Translations under genes and position numbers: made by a program
Notes under the pieces: model-generated
Seen by the model: only the letters and a program-made list of their open reading frames with translations
What the model was told of the DNA's origin: nothing
Database searches by the model: none
In this document: positions 10,776 to 21,885 of the stretch, one piece after another
Numbering within the stretch: position 1 is the stretch's first letter
How the letters are laid out: every line of letters starts with the position of its first letter
Assembly (NCBI GenBank): GCA_963966185.1
Contig: CAWZYM010000209.1
Location: forward strand, 702,501 to 766,500
Direction: 5' to 3'
Length of the DNA stretch: 64,000 bases
Source: Rhabditoides inermis
Lineage: Eukaryota > Nematoda > Chromadorea > Rhabditida > Rhabditidae

Positions 10776-11419
10776 TCACTAGACATCTTCGTCGTCGCCT
10801 CACTGTACATCTTCGTCTGGAGCAGCTGTCTGCGGCAGAGTGTGAGTGGAGAGAGAGGGGAGAGAGAGAGAGAGTGGGGGGGGGGAGAGGGAGGGAGGGA
10901 GGGAGGAGATGGTCCGTTGCAGTCTCCGTCACCGGCGACTCTGTGGCTGGACGACGACCATCCGGAGAAGCATGGGGCGCTGGACACGAGTGCAGACGGC
11001 TGTCACAGTCCACTCCTCGACGGTCAGTACTGTGAACCCAGGACATTGATTGATATCCAATGCAAACATATCATCTAGTACATAGACAAGGTGAAAACAC
11101 CATGTATTCAACTATTGCCGATTCCTGATGAAGGTGCATAGGATCCGCCACGGGTTTCATGTCAGTCGAGTTGTGTATACATGTGCTCCCACTTGCAGAC
11201 GACTTCTCGGATCGCGGCGCGCCAGCCTCGCATTGGATGCCGGATATCATCCCTTCTGATCACTATTCAACCAGCACTCCACGCGCCACTCACAGACTCG
11301 AAGGACAGAGGATGACAGGCACGCACAGGGACAGCGGTGCGTCCTGCCCCCTCTCTCTCTCTCTCTCTCTCTCTCCTCCCTCCTACCTCCCCCCTCTCTC
11401 TCTTCCCTCCTCCCTTCCT

Positions 11420-11462
<43 letters not shown>

Positions 11463-11674
11463 CTCTCACAATTCCCTGTTCAGGCGGTTCGGGCGAGCTC
11501 TACTCGGCCGTCCATCGCACGCCTGTCGCCGCGGCCGGCCCGACGATTCTGTCTCCCGCCGCGAAGATCCTGCAGGAGGGCGGCGGCCACATGTACGGTA
11601 ACATTGGAACGCTGCCCAAGTTCACGTCGACGGCGGACCTACTCTTTTTGTGTGTCAAATGGAGTTTTGTGTGA
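10149..11674 (+). CDS. Unidentified multipass membrane protein, 5' part missing
   Basis: Nine exons in phase: 10149-10196, 10243-10298, 10369-10443, 10515-10578, 10599-10675, 10772-10841, 10923-11022, 11199-11336, 11484-11674; 819 nt, 272 codons to the stop. The first six exons give four or five hydrophobic segments (for example LLYGVVTPCLLSSATFFF, WLFWFLAVPIAMFLL, LDIFVVASLYIFVW). The last three encode a soluble acidic then Gly/Pro-rich tail. No N-terminus was found; the first exon starts at a MITE arm. The second donor (gc/gtggct) and the 10676-10771 intron are less certain. The final residues (FLCVKWSFV) come from sequence that also flanks kelch copy B, so the C-terminus looks chimeric. 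Family not recognised. Confidence 0.6.
10326..11467 (+). repeat. GA and CT microsatellites in four introns of the 10.1-11.7 kb gene
   Basis: GA runs at about 10326-10353 and 10740-10773, mixed GA/G runs at 10853-10910, and CT runs at 11350-11373 and 11423-11467, each inside an intron and often touching the acceptor. Confidence 0.9.
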
Positions 11675-11679
11675 ATAAA
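11674..11679 (+). promoter_or_regulatory. Poly(A) signal AATAAA overlapping the stop codon
   Basis: AATAAA begins at the last base of the TGA stop of the 10149-11674 gene. The kelch copy B flank reads aataac at the corresponding place, so this signal exists only in the copy A context. Confidence 0.5.
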
Positions 11680-11927
11680 CATGATTTAATTGTTGTAATG
11701 ATGAATCACATAAGGACATAAGGGAATCAATACAATGCCAACAAACACCTACAGTGATTGTGCAAATCAGCCACAAATAGTGAACACAGATATTTTGTGT
11801 GATTGAAAAGAGGGCAATACAGCGATCGAACAGCGAGGAAGTATGCATTTGCAGTCTAAATAGCGCGAGAATATCTCACGCGAAGAATGGAAATGAGTTG
11901 TGTCCCAGTACCGATGGAGAGGCACGT

Positions 11928-14900
11928 TTAGTACGGCGGATCGATCCACAGTGCCTCTACGACCTTCTCCCTTCCGCAGCCGCCAAGCGTGTAGATCACC
12001 TTAAAGGGATTGCACCCTCTGATATTTTTTTAAATGAGTTTTTTTCTCATAAAAAAAGTTATGTCAAAACCAAAGGCTCAAAGGGGTGATGGTTTCTCCA
12101 TTTCCCCGTCGTTTCCAACATATGGTCCATTTGACAAGAATGTAACATTTTTAGTTTTAGTACCTTTTCTCATTTCGGCGCATACTCAACTTCAAAAACC
12201 AGAGGGTACACTACCTTTATTGGTCTTTAAGATTAAAAAAAACGGTATAGATAATGTTATAAGTTATACCACATCGAATTTGAACAAACTCTGAAAGGGA
12301 AGGGTTTCTAGATCGCTGAAATGTGTGAATGTCACTGACTGCTTACATACTTTGTCTGTCGCCAGGAGTCCTATGCTTTTTCCCGCGTGCCCCAGGTCTG
12401 CCAGACTCGTCCACTCGCCGCCAACCGACATCTGTAACCGCAGATTCGAAAAAAAGGAATCTTCACAATACAGTTATTAAATGCTTATCGATCAATATTC
12501 TCGTTATGATTCATCGACACAATGTGTTCGGGCAGTCGCCTGCACTGGAGATGGTCGAATGTACTCACATGAACAGACTTCTTGTTCCCGTATCCTCCGG
12601 CGATGAGCAGCCGGCCCGCGTGCGACGCGATACTCACCCACGAGACAGCCTTCAAGTAGACATGATACCCTACTGCCACACAATGAACGTGTGAGCACGA
12701 CTCGCAACACAGCCGCGAGTCTCACTAACCTCGGTCGGCAGCGTGGGTCCGGTAGTCCACTGATTGCCGCGCACGTCGAATACATCGACCGGTTTGTTCA
12801 TGCACCATCGCTGGACGACCGCCATGTCTCCGTTGAACTCGCACGCGGAAACGGGCCCGGAGTAGTTGACGAGATCGGGGAGGTCCTGCTTCTTTCCTGC
12901 AAGTATGTGATATCCTCGATTACATCTCATTTTGCTTTTTTTTTACATCTCATTTTACATCTCATTTTTCTCGAATGTCGAATCGGAACGCAGTGCGCAG
13001 ATGTGACGACGTCGAAAAGCCACCAAACACGTAGATCGTGCTTTCGTGGGAAACAGCCGCGTGGTCAATACTAAACATTGTTCATAGTTCACACATACAG
13101 ACTTGCGCACCGCATTTGATTTACTAACAGTCTGAAAACATTTCCTACATGCGTTTTATTTTTATGACTTTTTTTCATTATTGTTTTTATCAAGTTTTTA
13201 ACCGCATACATTTTTTTGCCGGTTGAATACGGTATTAACCGCATACATTATTCTTAAGGTATGTAGTATACTCATAAACATACCTGTCATAGCTGACGCC
13301 GCCGTTCGACCACTTGTCGGTGACGGGGTCGTAGCAAATCGAGGAGGGTCTACGAATACGTGTGTGTACTACTGATATCTTCCAGTTACTCATACATACC
13401 CGCCATGTCCTCCTATCACGTACAGCTTCCCGCCAGCTGCGCACATAGCACTGTTCACTCGCGGGGATCTCATCGCCGCAATCAGCTTGCACTCACCTGT
13501 GCTCACATCGAGGGAGTGTAGTGTATTACCTGTAGTTCGAAAACAGTGCTGTAACACCAATTGTCTGAATCTCTGGTTTAGCGCGCTTTTACAGTAAACT
13601 AATGAATGCTATTTTATTGAGATATTGATACTCATAAAAAATAATGTGTAGTTTTAACAATTTACAACAGTAAAAGTGGTTGTACCAGTAATCGGATTGA
13701 GCACTTCACCGGTCTCTGCATTTTCGCACATGCCGCCCACGCTGTAGAGAAGACCGTCCAGCTCGGCCGAGCAGTGAAAGATTCTGATATAAAACAGTCA
13801 GTGACATCTGTGATTGTGACTGCCCACAAACCTGTCATGCAGCAGGTCGCAGAGTCGCGTCCACTTATTCTTGTCGAGCTTCCATGCGAGAGGCGGCATG
13901 CCGCGCAGCACAGGCCGCGTGTGCTTGAGAGGCTCGCGGAGAAGCGTCTGCGAACATACACTTCCACACAATTCGACTATCCCTTGTCGAAAACTCGGTC
14001 ACTCTGACCACCGACTTTGAACTACTTCTCAAAGCGTCTTCGTGTGGTATGGGATCGAGACTGACCGCAGTGCTACACACATAAACATAACAGATCCATA
14101 CATATGAACAGGTCCATAGTTCTACCTTGCTTGCAACTCGAATACGGTGCTCTCACCGTCTGTCTCTCTTGTTTCAGCTGACTGCTTGTTGTTCTCTGTT
14201 GTAGTACACACGTACACGCACTCACATTCATGGCGGCCATGAGCATCTCGTTGCACTGTTCGTCTTCTCGGACGACCGTCTCGTGGTAGACTGTGTCGAG
14301 CAGGCACGAGCGCCCGACACCCGTGAGACGAACGTGCGACAGCAGCCTGGGGTGGCAAGTGGAACATGGATTTGTTATTACTCCTGACATGTTTATTTGT
14401 TTATATGCCACGTGGGTGTTTCGTGGTAAGTTGCATTAAAGGAGTATACCACTCTAAATTTGTGTATGCAAGTACGATATATAACATATTTATGATATGA
14501 AAGAGAAACGAATTTCCATAAAATAAGAATTTTAAATTATGCAAGAAGCACATAAAAAAGTGGTTGTAAACACGTAGTGTATAGTGATAATTTCACGTGG
14601 AACCCTTGTGTTTCGTGGTAAGTTGCATTAAAATGCTCGCAGTTTGGGCTAGTATTTGAACAAACACGCACTGTGCCAGGTGCTTCTTGCGTTCTCCCCT
14701 GTTCTCGTCGTCGTTGTGTCCGCGCACCCACGTCATCACAGCCTCGAACAGCGCCGTCTCGGAGCAGTTGATGTCCTTGTCTGTGTCCGGAAGTGGGAAT
14801 GAGGGACGTTGGTAATGGACACATGTCAAATTCAAAACAACATGTGGAATTGTAATACTGTTAATGATAGACAATTTGGGTTTCTTATCAATAATTGGTC

Positions 14901-16383
14901 TACTACAACACAATTAGTGGAGTATGTTAAATATTTGGTGAAAACCTTAGACTCAAAAATTCTCTGTCGACTCCGTTTCCCTAGATGTATCTAAAGCGTT
15001 TGATGTTGTGAATCATAGAAGACTTCTTAAAATAATAGAATCACGGAATTTGGAGAAAACTACATAGATGGCTGCCAGAATAATTATCTGGCAGATCACA
15101 GATCTTTTGCCGGGAGCACTAAACGGATAGAGCGTTCGTCTCTCAATCTCTCTCGCCAATCCAACTCCCTGTATGCTGACGTCGTCGTTATCTAAGAACC
15201 CTATCTTGTTGTTGATTATGAAGACCCCGCAATCAACCGGCTAAACAAAAACAACAATAATTCTTTGGTCACCACCAGCAGCATGTTGGGAAAGGTCTGC
15301 GATTCAAACGGCCAAACGATGAACAGGCCGCCGAATCAATCTGGGGATCAACTCTTTTCTTGTCTCACGCGTTTGATCTCTCCCGCCTACTGGCATTGGT
15401 CCTGGCTGACTGTAGATCCAACTGTCAGAAGAGGACTGTATGAACCATCGCAAACATACCTTGCACTAGCCGCGAGAAGTCTTCGTGCGAGAGACTCGGC
15501 AGATCCTCCGAGGCAACGAGGGCCCTATTCAAATCATAGCTTGTAAACGGGACTGATTAAAGCACTTACCCGAAATACTTTCGAATGAACTGCCACGAGA
15601 GTGCTTTAATCTCCTCGCAGTCCTATAGCTTGGAGAAGTTCCACATTTCGATGCAGTTGAGACGCGTCACGTACTTGACATTGATCAGGTACCTGTAAAC
15701 ACTCGATCACTTATATACATCACTATACGAGTGACTTCTCGCAGGCGGACTTGAGTGACGTCAGTTGGAGGTACGCAGCCTCTGGCAGTAAAAGAGGCAC
15801 GGTTTCGCTGTCTGAACAAGGTTACTTCATGAATGGAGAGTCGGGAATCAATTCAAAACTCCGAATGCTTCAAAAACACTTTAGAGTTACCATTGGAATC
15901 GCCCCCCCCCCCCTCTCTAGAACCCCCGAGTTGCCTTTGGAATACTTCCGAACACTTTTAAATGTCGTCTAATTATCCCTTCGAATCACTTCGGAATACT
16001 ATTGCTTTCAAAGAAACTGACCGCACTTTTACTGTTATTTGAACACTGCTCACGCTCACGCCAACAAAACCAGCTTGTGCACGTGGAACTGAACAATGTG
16101 ACGATTGCAAGGTGAACGAGTGTTAAGTGTTCTCAATTTACCCGGTATTTTTCGTCGTCACTCGTTCTGTGCTCCCTCGATGTGAGCACAACATCGCACA
16201 GTTTTCTGGATCTGTAGGAACACCAGTTAACAATCATCGGAAGGAACGTAGAATGGCAGGAATGGGGTACAGCTTGCAGATCTTGCCAGAGTTTGCTTAC
16301 TTTCTCATTTCATTGAAGCGAGCGAATGTCTCGGGCACAGGAGTCTGTAGCCACTGTAACACACCATCACTCGAGCTCGCCAT
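11928..16383 (-). pseudogene. KLHL-type BTB/kelch pseudogene (copy A)
   Basis: Minus-strand paralogue of 36940-44538. Recognisable exons: 16383-16301, 16211-16142, a remnant of exon 3 near 16102-16070, 15811-15736, 15692-15570, 15524-15460, 14780-14672, 14346-14226, 13947-13832, 13783-13686, 13496-13400, 13349-13284, 13070-12970, 12896-12730, 12649-12569, 12431-12351 and 11999-11928. Three lesions stand out. About 250 bp removing most of exon 3 and all of exon 4 (core of the BTB fold) is gone. Exon 6 has TAG at 15625-15623 where copy B has TAT. The exon 14 donor is deleted and replaced by aaaatgagatgt repeats. Joining exon 2 to exon 5 does not restore the frame. The kelch repeats remain well conserved, so decay seems recent. 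Confidence 0.88.
14868..15080 (+). mobile_element. Reverse transcriptase fragment in copy A intron 7
   Basis: The plus strand, opposite to the kelch pseudogene, encodes QFGFL, TTTQLVEYVKYLV and, after a frameshift, SLDVSKAFDVVNHRRLLK, a non-LTR reverse transcriptase signature unlike the RTE elements here. The same insertion is longer in copy B (38513-39110), so it predates the kelch duplication. Confidence 0.75.
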
Positions 16384-17655
16384 CTCCTGAACAATCTTCA
16401 GATTTAAATGATCATTAAAATTTGTTCTCTGATTGTGAATTTAGAACATTCATCATCGTTTTGTGCTCCTTTATCAAATCAGAAGCGAATCGGGAAAAAA
16501 TTATCGTGTCAGTCACCACACGGACAACATTTTAAAGGTACCCTCTGGTTTTCGAAGTCAAGTTAGCGCGGAACGTGAAATTATACCAAAAATGTTGCCA
16601 TATGACGGAAATGCCGAAAAGTTGGAGAAACGATTATCCATCGTGCACGTTTGTGCACGTTTATATCACTTTTATTTTAAACGAGTGAATTCATGATCAA
16701 GTTAGATAAACTTTGAGGCGACTTTGAAATGACTTTTACATGAGAACAAACTTTATTTAAAGGAACAGTGGAGACTTATTTCTGCTACAATCTGCCACAA
16801 CTCCTCATTTTCACACGAGCAAAACATTCGGCGGGAACGGGAATCAAACTAGCGAGCTCGGTGCAACAACGCAGCGCACATGTACTGAGCCATGAAGCAA
16901 GTGAAAGACCTTCGTTCATTTGCGCTTATGTCTCCGAACCCCATTTTGGCAGTAGCGTTGCGTTGGGCGGTAGACTATTCGTGGTGGGACCAATTTTGAA
17001 CTCAACTTTTCAGCTGCATTCTTGACATTGCAGATTTGAAAATAACACAGAATCGTCGTTCTTTCGTTGCAAATATGTTAAGTTAATATGTTTTTTTGAT
17101 AATACTCCAAGTCAAAAACAAGTCGCAACTGTTACTTTAAGAAATTTTTTACATCCTATTTTAAGACTTTTTTACATCTTATTTTAAGACTTTTTTTTAC
17201 CGCCTACAACTAACTTAGTTTCAAAAATCAGAGGGTACACTGCCTCAGGAAGTAACGGGAGAGAGCCCACAAAAAGAGTGGTGGTAAATCGAAAATTCAC
17301 GTTTAGAGCGGTCTGCTGATCGTTTCTGATCACCGCACGCACGTAGAACTACATATCATTCAACCTGCATTTGAATAGCCGTACTGTGACGCACAAATAA
17401 TTGAAGTCAGAAATAGGCCACTGGGTCTTCAAACAACCATTAAGTACCATTGAATCAGGCGGAGAGCGCAAAACAAAGAAAGATAAGGGGTGTGGTCTTC
17501 ACTCTAATGGCGCTATTTCCCAATCGCGATAACACATTTCACAACAGATGCGTTTTGCCATGTCAGCATGATAAGAAACGATAAGAAAATGGTGCGTGGC
17601 AGCACTGTCAGATTTCCATAATACACGTTAGCCCGGCAGGAAGGTAGAATCCACG
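16384..17655 (-). repeat. Conserved upstream block of the kelch genes (copy A)
   Basis: About 1.25 kb upstream of the copy A start aligns, reverse-complemented, with 35683-36939 (copy B) and about 62160-63415 (copy C). It contains a tRNA-like SINE remnant (about 16830-16910 here) and the phrase ctttgttttgcgctctccgcctg. It probably carries the kelch promoter. No other gene was seen in it. Confidence 0.75.
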
Positions 17656-18335
17656 GCTTTTGAAAAAATAAGGGACAGTTTCCGCAATAAGGTACAGTTT
17701 GAAAAAATAAAGTACAGTTTGCAAAAATAGGGTACGGTTTCCAAAAAGAAGGTACATTTTAATATCCTCTCAGAAACCCCTATAAAAGGCATAAACCACC
17801 ATAAAACGCGATGTGTTCGATTTCCTGTCCACAACATATTAATTGAATGTGCCATCAACACCATTCACCAAACTTTATTTAACCAATCAATAGATCAGTA
17901 CCATAATTATGAATATCATGACCTACACGTTCCCTATAATTCCATGTTTTATGTATGGGTTATGATGAGGTGTACTGCACCAAGATCGCAGTTCCGCCAC
18001 TTCATTAACACCTTGTCAATTTCTCATCAAGTTCTTGTTTGATTCAGAAGATGTATGCTATTTCACGTCATCTATTGTAATTCCTTCCATAATGCATCGT
18101 ATGTAAGATAACTTGATTTTTTAGTACAAAAAAGAATAAGGAAAATCGCGCGGGAACATTTTATGTGGTAACGGTAACTGTACCTTTTTTGGAAACTGTA
18201 CCCTATTTTTTGCAAACTGTACCTTATTTTCAACCGTGCCATATTTTTGGAAACTGTACCCTTTTTTTGCAAACTGTACCTTATTTTTCCAAAATGTACC
18301 TTACTTTTCAAAACTGTACCCTATTTCCTCAGAAA
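17655..18335. repeat. Two inverted arrays of an ~20-bp AAACTGTACC repeat
   Basis: About five units of GGTACAGTTTGCAAAAATA on the left (17660-17765) and eight inverted units AAACTGTACCTTATTTTTGC on the right (18175-18335), separated by about 400 bp. Single-orientation arrays of the same unit occur at 34630-34740, 53205-53290 and 60975-61060. Short ORFs over the array are artefacts. Confidence 0.8.
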
Positions 18336-18339
18336 ACAC

Positions 18340-18675
18340 GAAACTGTGTCGTATGTGTGTCGTATGTGCAACCACTCTTTATCTCATCTCTCTAAACAAT
18401 GTAAACTTTTTCATCTTTCTCACTCCTACACTGCGTTGGAAGCTGGAAACTGACCAAACTACTAGAATGCGAGCTGGATTTGGGGGTGGGGGGTTGTGTG
18501 TGAGTTCTCTTGTTCGAACAAGAACGTTTCTCACACGCAACGATGATCGATGAAACTAATTAAATTTCACAAAACGTCTCAAAAAATTGTCTTTATGATA
18601 AGAAAATGGCATTACAAAGGAAGATAGCGTGTGGCCTTTTCATTGACTAGGGGCCATCTTTCAACTATGCCACAG
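18340..18675. other. Intergenic, no gene seen
   Basis: AT-rich sequence between the AAACTGTACC arrays and the glucosylceramidase pseudogene. No supported exon. Confidence 0.4.
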
Positions 18676-19535
18676 GCGTGTAACGGCTACGGGGCGAAGG
18701 ATGTGCATATGATACTCGGCAGCTAGGCGCGCGCGGTCAAGTATGCAGAGGATATCATCACGGTATGAAACTTTTTTGTATCCGATAGTCAGTGTCAGAC
18801 CACTTTCACCACTCGAGGACCTCAACCACTATGCGGGGTGGGTTGGATGGACTGGAACCACTGGAACCTGGCGCTCAATACGAGAGGACGACCGAACTGA
18901 GTGAGCTGACTCAATCACATTGTTCGCCTAAAATGTGGTTGTTCTAGCGTTTTCTATCCGTTGATTTCATCTGTTCAGGCGGGTAACTCTGTCGACGCGG
19001 CAGTGATCGTGAATGCGACTGGGAGAGAGTTCTACAAACAGCCAACGTTATATATACTGGCGCACTTCAGGTTTGAGTAACGCTCAGTTTCTTCAAAAAC
19101 ACAAAAAAACACCTTGATATGCCTACAGACGAACTACCGTGTAGCGAACCACTGATAACTGTTGGTAATTGCAAACTAATAACGTTGAAAGTCGACTCGG
19201 AAGTAATCTGAAGGCAACTCGAAAGTCCATTCCGAAGTGTGGGACGAAGACGGGTTGTGAAGTAGTTGTCATTCTCTTCAATCGACTTCGATTAGTCTTC
19301 AAACTACTCCGAAACTCCAATACTTCCCATTCGCCTTCGATTTACTTCAAACGACTTCGGATTTTTTGCGATTGCCTTGCAACGCCTTCTGCTTTTTTTA
19401 ATCACTTCGGATATGTGTTCAAAGAGACGGACCGCGCCTTGATGTGCCTGACCGCGACTTCAGCAAGTTCTTGCGGCTGCGAGCGGTTATCGTCCGCACG
19501 GACATTCCGCCGCCGCTAGTGGGATCGACTTTATA
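18676..19535 (+). pseudogene. Glucosylceramidase pseudogene, exons 12-15 only
   Basis: Matches gba exon 12 (18676-18762), exon 13 (from 18818), exon 14 (18979-19070) and part of exon 15 (from 19464), with the introns between them, so it arose by DNA duplication, not retrocopying. Lesions: TAG replaces the TGG of LGSW in exon 12 (18724-18726); exon 13 has one extra G, a 9-nt duplication and TGA replacing its last TGG. Similarity to gba stops inside exon 15 near 19530. No upstream or downstream exons were found. Confidence 0.92.
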
Positions 19536-19539
19536 GGAC

Positions 19540-19975
19540 TTGCCCTGCAGCTCGCGTGTTGCCGTCTCTATTAAGGATGCTGCACCTCTGGTGTACGCCG
19601 TTCGCGAGGCAGAGTCTGCAGGTGATTTCGAACTATTATTGATAGCTTGATTATACATGAACAACCTTTTTAGGCATCATGAATTGTCTCCGTCAGTTCA
19701 AACTTCAGCTACAATGCCTAAAGTTGGCTCGCGAACAGAAGGTTGAGCCGATTCATGATGTATAAATCGGGACCACTAAGTGGGTACTGCAGGAGTAGTA
19801 GGGGGTTTTTGCGTGGCGTCTAATTTTGGCGAAAAAAAACGCGGGAAATTTGAAATTGATTTTTAGTTTTCACTAAATATCTAAATAATGAGACAGTTTT
19901 GAGTATGAAAACCATATCTTTTCTGAAAGCTTGTTTTCTACCGAATTCAACGAAGCCAAAATCACACACGGAAAT
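19540..19975. other. Spacer, no gene seen
   Basis: Begins where similarity to gba exon 15 ends. A short open stretch (about 19545-19620) lacks a partner exon. Confidence 0.4.
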
Positions 19976-20560
19976 CTATATATTTATGAAATATTCAACA
20001 AAAACCGAACATATGAAGACGCGCGCGATAAAACTACAATATTTACAAAAAGAGTAAGATATAATCCACAAAATAATCAACAATATCAAGTATCTACCGA
20101 GTGAACTTTTTTTAAAACGAGAGGTTGCTTTCAAGAAGTCGTAGACGTACTTGCGGGTGAGCTTCTGGGCGAGTGCGGTGTACTCGATGTTGAACTGGTG
20201 GGCGCGGATCTCGGCGAGTCGCTCGGCGCGGTGCTCACGCATGTTGTTCTTCGGCCGTCCCTCCTTCTCCTGTCCATCAGCCGCCTTCCTCCTCCAATAC
20301 CTCGCCTGGGCAGTCGCTTGGTGTATCTGGGGCACGACGACACGCAGAATGTTGAGCAGACCGGGCTTGCGGCAGTCTGAAAACCGTAACTAGAATTACA
20401 AAACCAGGTCATGCAATGTGCACTCACCAATCATGTGAGCCAGCTTGTTGTTGTAGCCTTCACAGACATTCGTCGTTCGATGACGGTAGTTGCCACGCTG
20501 AGTGAGACCACATCCAGGTAAACATTGTGGGTGGTCTGCTGTAATCTAATGAAGTTATGT
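19976..20560 (-). mobile_element. MULE transposase C-terminal fragment
   Basis: The minus strand shows an exon ending at 20428 joined in phase to one starting at 20376. The join reads RTTNVCEGYNNKLAHMI then DCRKPGLLNILRVV, followed by a basic helical tail. TTN-x-EGYNN is typical of the region just after the DDE domain in MULE/FLYWCH-type transposases. No DDE core, SWIM motif or terminal inverted repeat is present. It belongs to a different MULE lineage from the element at 45405-49370, whose equivalent region reads THNLHLESYH. The 3' end (AT-rich, hydrophobic translation) is uncertain. Confidence 0.6.
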
Positions 20561-20577
20561 GTGAACTGCACTCGTAG

Positions 20578-21089
20578 GTGTCGTACAGTCTGTACAAACA
20601 AACTGTAGAAGACATGGCGCATAGTGCAGAGAGCATGGGCGTGCTATCCACCGCAAATGAGGATCAACTACGTCGCCTGCTGGGACAAGTGAAAGCATAT
20701 GTTGCGGTCAGTATTCATACAGTACTCCAGTATACCGTATGATTTAGGTTCGTATACGAGAGCAACGTGCCACAGGACAAGGAGATGACGCGGTCACTCT
20801 GGACCCATGGGAAGAGAATGTTGTCGCCATGTATGGCGGCATGACAGCAGCAGTCTTCCAAGGGGGGCTCGGTGATGAAGAGGAGGAGCCTTCTTTCATC
20901 CACCAAGCCTACACCGACTTCTACCTCAACGAGGCCGATGAGGGACTGGACGCTGAATTGCTGGCGCCAGAAGAACTAGTTCGGATGCAGCCCCTGGAAG
21001 ACGGTTTGATGATTCACAAGCGCCTCTACGCTCTTTGGCTCAAGGTCAACGCCATGGCGGAAGAGATGGGTGTGCAAATTGACTTGTAA
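20578..21089 (+). CDS. Unidentified acidic protein, last two exons
   Basis: Exon 20578-20706 (donor gtcagt) joins exon 20748-21089 in phase. Together they encode 156 residues ending MAEEMGVQIDL and a stop, with AATAAA at 21106-21111. The protein is acidic and mostly helical, with DEEEE and a Leu/Met-rich C-terminus. A start could lie at 20614 (ATG GCG), but the frame is open upstream to a plausible acceptor at 20577, so more exons probably existed or lie elsewhere. The first exon is immediately next to the MULE fragment on the other strand. I do not recognise the family. Confidence 0.6.
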
Positions 21090-21105
21090 AGTGAATTCAC
21101 AGTCA

Positions 21106-21111
21106 ATAAAA
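21106..21111 (+). promoter_or_regulatory. Poly(A) signal AATAAA
   Basis: AATAAA 17 nt after the stop codon of the 20578-21089 gene. Confidence 0.65.
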
Positions 21112-21764
21112 TGTTCATAAAAATTATTGTTACAAATACACCACACCACAAAAAAGTACTACGTATGAAACGTTTAAATATTTACATTAGTCCATGATCT
21201 TGCCTGAAGAGACCACCCACGATGCTAATGAGAAAACCTAGGATGGGTCATTCTTTGATATTGGCTCGTCGGAGACAGCAGTTCCTCAATCGGCAGGAGG
21301 GGCGCATGAGGGCGAGACGATATTTCCGAGACCGGCTATCACACAAGATGTCTGATATCGACTTTATCACACGGTGTGGTTACTTTGTTGATAGGTGTTA
21401 GTCAGGTAGTTATAGGTTTCACATGAGGAGACAGGATGTTGAGGCTATCGCGCAGCGAAGTCCCACCCGCATCATGTTTAAACGCCACAGCAAACATGTT
21501 GTATCCGTTAGTTTACTTATGGACCCTCCACAAAGCGTATGCGTATATAAGTTAATGTCAGCTTACCGACCGTGTTCTCCTATACGTAAGTTACCTGGGC
21601 GGCGGACAGCTGTTTGCGAAGCTGGGGGACAGCTTGGGAGTCAGTCATACCACGGTACGCAATATGCATGATAATTCTAATACAGTATCCACAGGCACAT
21701 CATTTTGTGAGAGAATTATATAATAAAAAATTTGCAACAAAACAAATTATCATAGATTGTCGAT
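21112..21764. other. Intergenic, no gene seen
   Basis: No exon with both splice sites could be supported between the poly(A) signal and the MITE arm. Confidence 0.4.
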
Positions 21765-21885
21765 TAGAAAGAGCAGGTTTGTTTTGAAATTTTAGTCAGC
21801 TGCGAAGAGATTTTATGCATGTGCTTTCGTTGAGTTAGATCCAAACAAACCACTTCTCTTTACTCTTGTACTTTTTGAAAGAGAA
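21765..21885 (-). mobile_element. MITE family A, single arm
   Basis: About 120 bp matching the right arm of the element at 2107-2484 (gaaagagcaggtttg to gaaagagaat). The opposite arm is absent. Confidence 0.8.
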
